From the NCBI GenBank assembly GCA_029216955.1, contig JANAVB010006998.1, forward strand, positions 3,164,192-3,228,191: a DNA stretch of 64,000 bases, written 5' to 3'. The stretch comes from Iris pallida. Its lineage: Eukaryota > Streptophyta > Magnoliopsida > Asparagales > Iridaceae. Shown here piece by piece: positions 55,537 to 64,000 of the stretch (the first letter of the stretch is position 1; every line of letters begins with the position of its first letter). The position numbers were made by a program, and so were the translations under genes. The notes under the pieces were generated by a model. It ran no database searches. It saw only the letters and a list, made by a program, of their open reading frames with translations, and was not told the origin of the DNA.

Positions 55537-56983
55537 TGATTGCTCAACGGCAGTGAGACGTTATTCTGTATTAACAGATGACGTCTCTGGTTTATCTCCA
55601 ATAGCGTAGGATTCAACCTCTCTTGAAGATACAGAAGGATTAGTATAGAAGTATGAATCAACACTATCAGTTTCGGACTCAAGAGATTGAGTACCCCCAG
55701 CTTCAGAATCAGAAGTTTACAATTGTCTTTGTCTTCTTGATCGAGTATTCTGATATACTCCTTCAAAAGAATCAAGAATTCTGTTGAATTGTTGTTGTCC
55801 TGGGGTTTGGAACATGTTTCGTCTAGGACGTCGTCCTCTGTTGGTGTGAGATGCCATGTTGACTGATGCATATGACAACTCATCAGCTTGTTGTTGGGGC
55901 GCATTAAAATTTAATCGATCAAAAACTGACCGTCTGGAAGCCGAGCAACAACATTTGATCACAATCTGGTGACACTCACAGTGATGATTTTCTTGGGAGA
56001 GTGTCACGGAAGATTATCTATTTTTACGCTTTTGTATTAGCAATTCACGTAAATCAGAAAGAGTAGAAGGAGTAGTCTTCTTTATTACATTTGGGGTAGC
56101 AAAACGTTTAGTCCCTTGTGTATAAAAAAGATTACTGGCTGTATTTGCAGAACCAAACTGTACATTTCTACGCGTTTGGAGTTGTGTGCACAAATCTTGA
56201 GATTTTTGAGCACGAAGGACTCCATTTTCATTGCGTGTGATTTGTAGGTTTGGCACTTCGCGTAGAGCAGTATAAGAAGGTTGTTGGTGCAGAACTGAAG
56301 CTTTACCAACAACATTTTTACACTGTATGCATTTAGGTACATTCACATTAGATGTAAAAACATCATTGCGAATTTTATCTACACTGTCACAGACGGGAGA
56401 CTTACCTTTATGCGTAGAGCATAAAAATTGTTTATCTACCACGTCACAGACGAGAGATTTTCCTTTACACGAAGAGCGTAATTTGTGTGTGTCTACCACG
56501 TCACAGACGGGAGACTTATTTTTACACTTAGAAGCACAAGCATTAGAGTCTGCCTCATTACAAACGAGAGACTCGTTCTTATGCACCGAGCGTAAAATTT
56601 GGTTTTTACCCACTGGGCGTAAAACCTGATTATCTTCACCGTCACAGACGGGAGATAACTTGCCACACTTAGAGTACAACGCTGAAGTAAGGACTGCCTC
56701 GTTACGAACGGGAGCCCATACGACAGGAGTGGGAAGAATTCCCTTGCGCTCAGAAGCAACAAAGAGATAAGTAGCTATTTTGGATTTAGGAATCCAAACT
56801 TTTCGTGCTTTGTGAGATTTTTGAACATTGGAGCAGCGAGAACCACCCCCAGTTTGGAGCATCTCTTCATAAGCAGTCTGGTCGAAGTGTACAACCAGAG
56901 TCTTCTTTGTCGATCCAATCGACACATCATCGTATTGAGCAATTGCCTCCTCATCAGAGGAGAAGGTCGTCCCCAGCAGAGTC
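55537..56983 (-). pseudogene. E4 N-terminal Gag-like ORF, right unit
   Basis: Matches 32646-34469. The first codon is ATT instead of ATG, so the start is lost. CAA-to-TAA stops fall at about 56014, 55717 and 55562. All are C-to-T type changes on the coding strand, as expected from deamination of methylated cytosine. The KSPVCDVVD repeats are present (about 56360-56660). Confidence 0.78.
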
Positions 56984-56991
56984 GCAATTTT

Positions 56992-58092
56992 TGTTTCACT
57001 TAACAAAATGCCTGGAAATCGGATTTTGAAAATAAAATGAAAAAAAGTACAAAAAGTACAAATTTTATTCTGGAAAGTATTGCTATGGAAGTCTGATCTG
57101 TAAATGATCACTTTGTTCCTTGGACCATACGATGATGATGAAGATCACTGCTAGAAGATGAACAATTGGAAGAACTAAGTCACCAGAAAGGTATCGACGC
57201 ACTTGGGCACTGATGGCGAGGCCGAATGCTTTCCTGCTTTGCTTTACTCTGTTCTGGAAGAAAAGTTGAAGAAGAATGCTCCGAAAATCAAAGTCTCTGG
57301 GCTCTGATCTCTATGTATTCTCTCATTTCTCTTTCTGTCTCATATGAAAAAAATTAGTCTATTTATAGACTTGGCTTCTTGTGCGTAAAAACTCAGCAAA
57401 AGTTCCGTCTTTACGCTAATAACTGCCACCCATGATTGGAGTTATCTTCTGTATACGTTGACACGTGTCCCATCATTTCAGTAAGAATAGGATGCACGTA
57501 CATACGTTCTTCGAGATATATGGCATGAAAGCCATGTAGGCAAACCACATTCTAAATTGGTGAAGAAGAATAGGGCGTAAAAACAACCCAAATATATCCT
57601 GAGCGTAAAGTAGTAGACTAGGCGTACAATAGCCCTAATATAGACTTCCCGCGTAAAGTTATTGTTAAATAACCTTGAGCGTAAAAGTAGCCCAAATAAA
57701 CCTTATGCACACGTCAACCTTTGAGCGTAAAAACTCGTATAGTCTCCGTACGTAAAAGAAGCCATATTATGAGCGTAAGATAGCTCAGTCCACATACTAA
57801 ACGGCAAATTGGCCTCTGTGTAAAACAAATCCCTTTGAATTCTGTGATATATGCCATCATTAAATCTTCGTGTCGGACTTTGCATTAAATGCAAGACTTG
57901 ACAGCTTTGTCCAGCATAAAAGTGGCTAGCCTGTCCTGAGCGTAAAACTATTAGCTTTGACCCGGGCGTAAAATGATTAGCCTGCTTTAGGCGTAAAGTG
58001 ATTAGCCTCTCTTAGGCGTAAAGTGGATCAATTTGAATGGAATAATCCATCTCTTTGACTCATTCTTATGAAGCACTTTTTACGCTCCTACA
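56992..58092 (-). repeat. E4 LTR, right copy (5' LTR of the array)
   Basis: 1101 bases with the same ends as the other two, and TATA at 57359-57368. The right flank atggt (58093-58097) is one change from the left flank atgat. Confidence 0.92.
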
Positions 58093-58097
58093 ATGGT

Positions 58098-58530
58098 AAA
58101 TTGTTAGATATATATTTTATTTATCTTGCTAGTCCCCTCAGGACCTGATTATCTCTTCAGGTAGTTAATTGCATGGAGTTAGTTAGCTGATCATAATGGT
58201 AGTTGATTACTTCAGAGTCATGCATCTTTCGTGATTATATATTTACATCCGTTATTTTTACTTTGCTTGTTAGCCTAGTTTTATAGACTTATGTTATTTC
58301 TTTGGAGTCTAATCGGACATATATTCTAGTGGGCTGCAGACCATGAACCATAATGTTCATTCTTGTTTTATATTCTCCTTGTGGATTGAGATATAGTTTG
58401 ACTTACCATATTAGACATGATACCCTATTCTGAACAGCGTATACGTAATTGAGTTGGGCTGGAGTTCGCTTGATACGTAACTGGCTTGCGCACGCGCTCG
58501 TATCCCGAAAAATGGGTGCGGGTCATGACA
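58098..58530 (+). repeat. E2 right LTR, final segment
   Basis: Matches 4630-5062 of the left LTR (cttgctagtcccctcaggac onward) and ends gtcatgaca. It is followed by the E2 duplication tgttc and the E1 RT frame. Confidence 0.88.
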
Positions 58531-60043
58531 TGTTCAACGCCCGGTAGTCTATGCACATCCGTACGGTTTTGTCCTTCTTAGGCATAAATAAGATTGGTGC
58601 CCCCCAGGGTGAAGCGCCACTCCTAATGAATCCCTGGGCCTTGAGCTCGTCGATTTGGTCCTTTATCTCCTTGGTCTTCTTGGGATTGACTCTGTAGCAT
58701 CGTTGAGAGATAGGTGAAGAGCCAGGTACTAGGTCGATAGTGAACTCCATGTCTCGATCATTGGGTAATCCTAGAAGATTGTCGGGGAAGACGTCTAAAA
58801 ATTCTGCTATAAGGGGATGAGGGGGTCCAGTTTCTTCTGTGATGGAGGTATAGAAGATATATCCCATGCTTTCCGGTGCTCGAACCACTTCGAACTTGGG
58901 TCCTCCAAGTGGGCTAAAGATGACACAACCCCGGTGACAGTCTATCAGGGCATGCTGCTTACTCAGCCAGTCCATCCACAGGACTACATCATAGTAGGGA
59001 GAGGCATTACTAGAAGGGGTGCTAGGAAAGTATAACTTGAGGTAGTGATAGGGCAGAAGCAAGTCTCCGTTATTGGGATAGGTCCACCTCCGGTCATTAC
59101 TCTACAAATTATCTTACTACATCATACATCTAAGTGATATGCAGTAATGAAGTTCGATGATATGAAGCTATGTGAAGGCCCAAAATCAAATAAAGCTAAT
59201 GTCAGGTGCGAATGTAATAGAATAGCACCTACGAAGACATCTCCTCCAGTCACTGGCTCTATCTTTGGCTCCTCCATAGCCAAGAAAAAAGCTTGTTCAG
59301 CTCTCTGCTGGTTGTAGCGCTGCTGTTGGATGGATAATAGAGCTCTCTACTGTCCTGCTCCAATATTGTTGAACGCTGTTGGACATTACTTTACTTGGTG
59401 GGTGACAAATCCACAAGCAAGGCAATGTCCCAACTTTTTCCTGCAGATATTCGCAGTGTGACCGAGCCTTTTGCAATAGGCGTAGTTGGCCATCTTTTGC
59501 TGATGGTACTGGGCGCTTTGTTGGGTGCTACTGACTGCTATTGCTGCTGGGATTGCTGGGGGTGAGAGGGCCTATTGTTGTTGTTGTTGTTGTGCCTCTT
59601 GGTGTTTCTCTGGTAGTTGCTGCTGGATCCTAGATGCTCCCTCTTGGGTCGGGCAGGCGAGCTGGCCTCAACATCATGGGCCATCTTTAGTATCTTATCA
59701 TAAGTCTTCTCACCATTTGCAACTACCAAAGTGCGGATCTTCTCTCACAAATCGTGCCGGAACTTCTTGGCACGCTCTACTGGGTCGTCCACCAGGCGGG
59801 TGGCAAATCTGTCGATCCGGTTGAACTCGGCTGCATACTCCTCGATAGTGCGATCTTGCTGCTTCAGATCATAAAATTGCCTCCCCATAGCTTCTACGGT
59901 GACTTTCGAAAAGAACTTCTGCTTGAACTGCTTCTTGAAGGAATGCCAGAAGGTTCCTCCAGTCTGGAATCTTGGCTCATTTTTGTACCAAATGTTAGCC
60001 AAATCCCTAAGTTGAAGAGCGACAGCCTCAACTATGAGGTCAA
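58531..60043 (-). pseudogene. E1 gag, protease and RT start (5' half)
   Basis: Minus-strand order from 60043: retrotrans_gag (LRDLANIWYKNEPRF, EYAAEFNRIDRFATRL, VERAKKFRHDL, then a TGA at about 59745), a linker with poly-Asn and poly-Gln from a CAA/AAC run (59573-59594), and a Cys-His stretch YCKRLGHTANICRKKLGHC (about 59410-59475). Protease follows, where FDFGPSHSFIS (about 59150-59210) has lost the Ser of DSG and [16 protein letters not shown] has Trp for Gly. RT begins [15 protein letters not shown] and ends CIDYRALN at the E2 junction. Gag is cut at 60043 by E6. Confidence 0.85.
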
Positions 60044-60897
60044 TGTTTACAAAAACAAATGGTTTTATTACAAACTTTAAAGAATAGTACACGAGTACAA
60101 TAAATTTTGGGGAAGTACAACTGCAGGAGTTCGGTCTGATTGACGACCGCTTTGTCCCTTTGATGAGGCGATTGTGGATGGAAGCAAGCTTGTCACTGTG
60201 TCTCAAAGCTTCTGTTAACGAGGAATCTTCTGTATGGCTCAGCCGTATAGAAGTATCGACAGAACTTCGGCTTCGATTAACGGTTGAAGAACTTGCACTT
60301 GAGGATTGATAATTGTAGAAGATGGAAGTGTGATGAGTTCTCGAACTATACCCCTCCTTTCTATTCCTATACGTTAGGGGAGTGAGACTTTATTTATAGA
60401 GCAAAAGAATAACCACCTGACATTTATCCAAAGTAGGCGCCTCTCTGTAGATGGGCGCCTAAGCCACTGGTTGCTACTTTAACCTAGGCGCCTATTAACA
60501 TATGGCGCCTATGCGAAATAGGCGCATGATCATGGGCAAGTGATGGGCATGCTCTTCGGAAAGCTCGGAGTAGTACACCACATTCAGTATGTATGGTAGC
60601 TTAACATGCCATGTAGATTTGCAGACGTCATCAAAAAATTGGGGGCTTGAGAAAAATAGGTGCCCAAGGAAGAAGGTGCCCAAGAAAACTGAGCGCCTGA
60701 TGGCTGTAGATGCCTAAGTGAATAGAGCACCTCAGAGAGATAGGTGCCTAGATGAACAGGGAGCCTAGGAGAACAGAGCTCCTAAAAATAATAAGTGCTT
60801 GAGAGAGTTAGGCGCCTAAGAGAGAATGGGCACCTAAGAGTATTAGGCGCCTAAGAGTGTTAGGCGCCTAAGCGAGGTAGATATTTGTTCGCCTACA
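60044..60897 (-). repeat. E6 3' LTR (854 bp)
   Basis: Plus-strand ends are TGTTTACA and GCCTACA, like E4 (TGTTTCAC and CTCCTACA). U3, about 60430-60890, is packed with about 18 copies or variants of aggcgcctaag. A TATA-like tttatttatagag (minus strand CTATAAATAAA) at about 60390-60400 stands where E4 has its box. No coding content. Confidence 0.82.
60430..60890. repeat. Dispersed AGGCGCCTA repeats in E6 U3
   Basis: The palindromic word ggcgcc with flanks a...taag recurs irregularly (aggcgcctctctg, taggcgcctaagag, tgggcacctaag, ataggtgcctag and others). It occupies the same place relative to the TATA box and PPT as GCGTAAA in E4. Copies continue at about 62170-62240 in the antisense gene 2 intron. 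Confidence 0.85.
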
Positions 60898-60912
60898 AGG
60901 CCCTCTTCAAAG
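60898..60912 (-). promoter_or_regulatory. E6 polypurine tract
   Basis: The minus strand reads CTTTGAAGAGGGCCT, next to the LTR start TGTAGGCG. It corresponds to CTTTGAAGGGGGTCT in E4. Confidence 0.78.
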
Positions 60913-61185
60913 TTTTTAAACTTGGGACACCCAAACGTTTGAAATACTTTGAATGATGGCACGCATTAAATGCTCAGTTCATTTTCGACGATGAACCTAT
61001 TTATGAAGAGGCGCTCTTTTTTGAAGCGACCCTCTTTCTTCTTCCTCGTTTCGAGATTTCATTAAATATTACTCGCCTTTTCATGGAGAATATGAAGCAC
61101 CGACGGGATTGGCCTTGGGTATATATATGGGAGTGAGGCTCTTGCACAGCTTCCACCCTCTTTTATTCTGGAGTCCAAGGGAAGA

Positions 61186-61503
61186 ATGAAGAAGGAGAAA
61201 GAGACAGGCGCTGACATCGACGACGAAGCTTCTATGGGGAAGACTGATATGGCACCTACGACTTATTTGTTAGAGGCAGTCCTGTCTTTTAGAGCGAAGA
61301 ATTTCCTGGACTACTTTGGCCTAACTCCGGAAGTCTTTGGTCCCTCAAGTGGTAGGCCATCGTCCTCCTCGGAAGAGCGTGGCAATTTGGAACAGATAGA
61401 GGGGTTTCTCCATTTGATACGCCGCTCGGGGATTCATGACATGGAAGAATTGGCCACCGCCCTTCGTCAGACCGATGACAAAAAAAGAAATGACGTCAAG
61501 TGA
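61186..61503 (+). CDS. Antisense gene 1 of E6 (105 aa)
   Basis: Opens MKKEKETGADIDDEASMG. The core KNFLDYFGLTPEVFGPSS, GFLHLIRRSGIHDM, ATALRQTDDKK aligns with E4 gene 1. The N-terminus is about 20 residues longer. A TATATATA at 61120-61127 lies 59 bases upstream of the ATG. Intact reading frame; function unknown. Confidence 0.7.
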   Translation: MKKEKETGADIDDEASMGKTDMAPTTYLLEAVLSFRAKNFLDYFGLTPEVFGPSSGRPSSSSEERGNLEQIEGFLHLIRRSGIHDMEELATALRQTDDKKRNDVK

Positions 61504-61836
61504 AGGTGCCTCATTTTTCTGTTTTATTTCTTCTAATAGCCGTGGTGCCCAACTTGTCTATAGGGTCCATCCTTTTTTCTTTATGAAATGAAAAGTTGTT
61601 CTGTTCGGGCACCTTTGAATTTGTTGTGTGACTGTTGACATGGACACGAAAAGCGCTAAACCGTATTGGTTCAAGTGGCATGCGCCAATGCGCCACTCTG
61701 ACTGATTCAATGCTTGCCATTTCTGAGAGACACGTGGTAGCCAATGTGTGGCTATACGTGCTTCCAATCTTTTCTGTTTAGATTTTTCTCGAAATAGGCA
61801 CCTAAAAAGGCGACGTGTTGTTTCATCTTCGACACT

Positions 61837-61844
61837 TATAAATA
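61837..61844 (+). promoter_or_regulatory. TATA box of E6 antisense gene 2
   Basis: TATAAATAG followed by gcactctcattctc, matching E4 (TATAAATAG and acattctcattctc). Confidence 0.68.
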
Positions 61845-61925
61845 GCTGAGATAAGGGAAAGGAAGAGTCCATGCACTCTCATTCTCAAAATTTCCAAGGG
61901 TTCTGTAATTCTTTCTTCCTCGACG

Positions 61926-62480
61926 ATGGCCCTTCGTAAGATCTCGGTTGCTAAAAAGGATCAGGCGCCCGTGAGCTCCTCTACACCACCGCTGCGTTCT
62001 ACTATCCTACCGTGCACCACGTCATCGGGTATTGAACCACCGTATGCTGTGCCACCGACGGACACCGACATATTTGATCTTGATAGTGAGTTAAAAGACA
62101 AATATAGTCGCTTTTACTAAGGCTGGTTAAAGATGAGCACCAACTTCAAGAAGGAGACGCTTGTAGAAGACGAGCGCCTGACTTTGAGAACGAGGCGCCT
62201 GTTGAATATGAGAACCTGACTTCGAGAAAGAGGCACCTATTGAATATTTTTTATCTGATAAATTTACTAGCTTCCTTCCTTTTAATACTTGCAGGGAGCT
62301 AGCTGGCAAGATTCCCCAGAACTGGTATCGACGATTTTGGATGCCGTGAAGATGAATCAATCTGACACACACATCAGAAAGCTCAAAACTCTCCAGGTTT
62401 CAGAAGGGCCTCCCTCAGATGGTAGAAAAGGCATTTATACATGGAGAGTTGGATGGTGGAGTGCACTCTAACCTGAGTAT
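61926..62480 (+). pseudogene. Antisense gene 2 of E6 (spliced, decayed exon 2)
   Basis: Exon 1 is 61926-62085 (MALRKISVAKKDQAPVSS, then PPTDTDIFDLD). The donor ATA|GTGAGT and acceptor tacttgcag (62294) bound a 209-base intron, in phase 1 as in E4. Exon 2 aligns with E4 (FPRTGIDDFG for FSRTGIGDFG; IRKLKT; SDGRKGIYTWRVGWW) but has a TAG right after the splice and a frame change before IRKLKT, so it cannot make the full protein. A further stop follows WWSAL. Confidence 0.6.
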
Positions 62481-63472
62481 TTGGGTAGAAGAGTTCCTTT
62501 GACGGCATAATTAGGAATCATATCACAAGGGTGAGCTCATTCCTACCTTCGACGACAGACCACCTCCATTTATACTGATAGCAACGCATCCTCGAGCTGC
62601 TGCATCCTGTCTTTCCTCTCTCGCTGATTAGATGTTCTATGTGGTCTTTACGACAGAACATAACACCTTTCTTAGAGAGCATACGAGGAGCAATTTCGTT
62701 GCCCTTCTTGCCACTAAGGGTTGGGATAACAAGGAATTGTGACCAACAATGTGACCTGGATGAAGAAGATCCAGAGGTGCAATCAATTTCTATTAGGTCG
62801 TTGTTGTTATATTAGAGTGAAAATCCAAGATATAATAGATTTCCATCAAGATGTAACCATCCTTTTGTATAAAAAGAATGAAGTAATAAATAATGATTTT
62901 TTTGAATAGAATATTTGTTGTTTTGTGGAAATGCGTCACTGGGACTTTTGTATTTTCATACTCACATGGATATTCATAATCTGAACTGTGAGTAGAAACT
63001 TGATATATGTTTGAATTTATCATCCAAATGACATTTTATCCTTGATGTCTGAACCATACGAGAAAAGAGTATCGTCTGTATAAGTGTATTTGTCAGAGAT
63101 GTTTATGGACGTGACATGAACTTATATAATCAATCCATTCTTGCGAGAGCACATAATCAATAAAAATGTTTCCAAAGATGATAAATTGGTGGAGATAAAT
63201 TTTTAGTGGTATGATGGATATGAACTTTATCGCGGAGATCGAACGCAAGATCCTTTCTAAATCAGCTGGGTTTAAAAAGGACGATATTTGATGATGGAAT
63301 GTTTATGTAGTGACTTTCCACGAGAGAGTTTAAATTTTTGAGGGACGCTTACTAATCTGTGGGTCGATTCACGTGGTGAATAGAGATAATAAATTTGATG
63401 AACGACTAAACGATCATATCTTTTCGAGAGGAAGTCGTTTCAATTTTTAAGAGACTATTTGATCTTTCTGCC
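62481..63472. other. Spacer between E6 antisense genes 2 and 3
   Basis: It begins with decayed gene 2 text (agagttcctttgacggca, as E4 agagttcctttcacggca). It then continues AT-rich, with phrases resembling the E4 spacer (atgaagaagatccagag, ttggtagaga-type text). No ORF is supported. Confidence 0.45.
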
Positions 63473-63527
63473 TATAAATAGTACGTAACTTTTGTAGATG
63501 CTGCCTACACCTGTTCCCTTAGTGCAA

Positions 63528-63814
63528 ATGGCTTTCGAAGATGTGCCTAAGGAGGCTGAAGTCATCTCGAAGACTGTGATTGCCACTGATACTCGTTCCG
63601 ACGAGCCTTCATTGCCCATTCAGAAAGAGGTGGAGGAAAGCTCGACTGCTCTTGAACCAAAACATGACATTCTTGTCGGACTTGTAGAGTCTGGAAGTAC
63701 CGCCAAAGAAGAAACTCTAAGAAAGGCTGCATGTGAACTGTTAGTGTCGTCTGACAATAATGTTTTTGAGTTTCTTGCAAACTATGTCTTTAATCAGGAA
63801 GGCTCCGGTCCTCG
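63528..63814 (+). CDS. Antisense gene 3 of E6 (3' end cut by E7)
   Basis: Start chosen at 63528 (MAFEDVPKEAEV), because it aligns with E4 MSSKDMQQ and lies 48 bases after TATAAATAG (63473-63480). An upstream ATG at 63498 is too close to that box. The body reads HDILVGLVESGSTAKEETLR, KAACELL, NNVFEFLANYVFNQEGSGP. It is not frameshifted, unlike E4. The last native residues fall at about 63814, where the E2-family LTR begins; beyond that the frame reads LTR sequence. Confidence 0.7.
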
Positions 63815-64000
63815 TGTAGCCTCCCTTCCCGGAAATTTTTTAAAATATTTTTTATTATTTTATTTGATCTAAATGGTGATTTTTAGATTTTTATAAATAA
63901 TTATTTAGTTAATTATTGTGGTAGATGATTTTAGCTATGGTTAGGAATTGGAGTACATGGTGACTAGAAATCGGGGCACGAATAGTGCAGTGGCGTGCCT
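63815..64000 (+). repeat. E7, another E2-family LTR (start only)
   Basis: TGTAGCCTCCCTTCCCGGAA onward follows the E2 LTR start (TGGTAACCCCTTTTCCCGAA at 5897), including gctatggttaggaattggag (LTR: gccatggctaaggtttggag type). It is more diverged than the two E2 LTRs are from each other. The window ends before its other features, so it may be a solo LTR or a full element. Confidence 0.78.

Larger units (their letters stand above)
21578..58092 (-). mobile_element. E4, Tat-lineage Ty3/gypsy element in LTR-body-LTR-body-LTR form
   Basis: Three LTRs of exactly 1101 bases (21578-22678, 34473-35573, 56992-58092) separate two bodies (22679-34472 and 35574-56991, the latter split by E5). Read on the minus strand each body runs: PBS, long Gag-like ORF, gag, protease, RT, RNase H, second (archaeal-type) RNase H, integrase, antisense genes, PPT. 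Dual RNase H and the gag motif CIYHRxxNHPTSAC are Tat-lineage traits. Both bodies are pseudogenised and share several stops. Confidence 0.9.
60044..63814 (-). mobile_element. E6, second Tat-type element (3' part)
   Basis: It has an LTR (60044-60897), a polypurine tract and three antisense genes in the same order and positions as E4, but the DNA is mostly diverged. Its gag-pol would lie to the right, beyond the E7 insertion and the window edge. It interrupts E1 gag. The flanking duplication cannot be checked because the other end is outside. Confidence 0.8.

Overview
The window is intergenic DNA from a flowering plant with a large, repeat-rich genome. Every coding signal recognised belongs to a transposable element or a gene fragment carried by one. 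No host gene, tRNA, rRNA or CRISPR array was found. The evidence is the element families present: Ty3/gypsy (Tekay-like and Tat), Sirevirus Ty1/copia, L1-type LINE and CACTA, together with plant TATAAATA boxes. GC-rich, proline-rich parts of the LINE and CACTA element hint at a monocot, but that is weak.

The window is a set of nested insertions. E1 (minus strand, outermost) is a decayed Tekay-like gypsy element whose halves lie at 1-1641 (integrase, RNase H, most of RT) and 58531-60043 (RT start, protease, gag). E2 (plus strand) split E1 inside RT with target-site duplication tgttc. It is a non-autonomous element with two LTRs of about 3.4 kb around 0.83 kb of non-coding DNA. Its left LTR is 1642-5062. 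Its right LTR starts at 5897 and ends at 58530, broken by everything between. E3, an L1-type LINE (6641-7055 and 11725-17912), landed in a TA microsatellite of that LTR. Its 3' 840 bp and the adjoining LTR segment were later duplicated (17961-19330). A CACTA transposon (7056-11721, duplication ctg) sits in the LINE and carries one exon of a short-chain dehydrogenase/reductase.

E4 (minus strand, 21578-58092) is a Tat-lineage gypsy retrotransposon arranged LTR-body-LTR-body-LTR, with three 1101-bp LTRs. Its second body is split at 42648-52263 by E5, a young plus-strand Sirevirus (two 947-bp LTRs, duplication caatg) with gag, pol and an envelope-like ORF. E1 gag is split at 60044 by E6, a second and diverged Tat family (minus strand). 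E6 is cut at 63815 by E7, another LTR of the E2 family that runs off the window.

The most interesting signal is in the 3' part of the Tat elements E4 and E6. Three small genes lie on the strand opposite gag-pol. Each has its own TATA-like box, and the middle one has a phase-1 GT-AG intron. The layout recurs in both E4 bodies and in E6, although E4 and E6 have unrelated-looking LTRs. The U3 regions of the two families are packed with different short repeats (GCGTAAA in E4, AGGCGCCTA-like in E6). The three proteins match nothing I recognise. Antisense ORFs are known in some Tat elements, but a three-unit cassette with separate promoters and a conserved intron deserves study.
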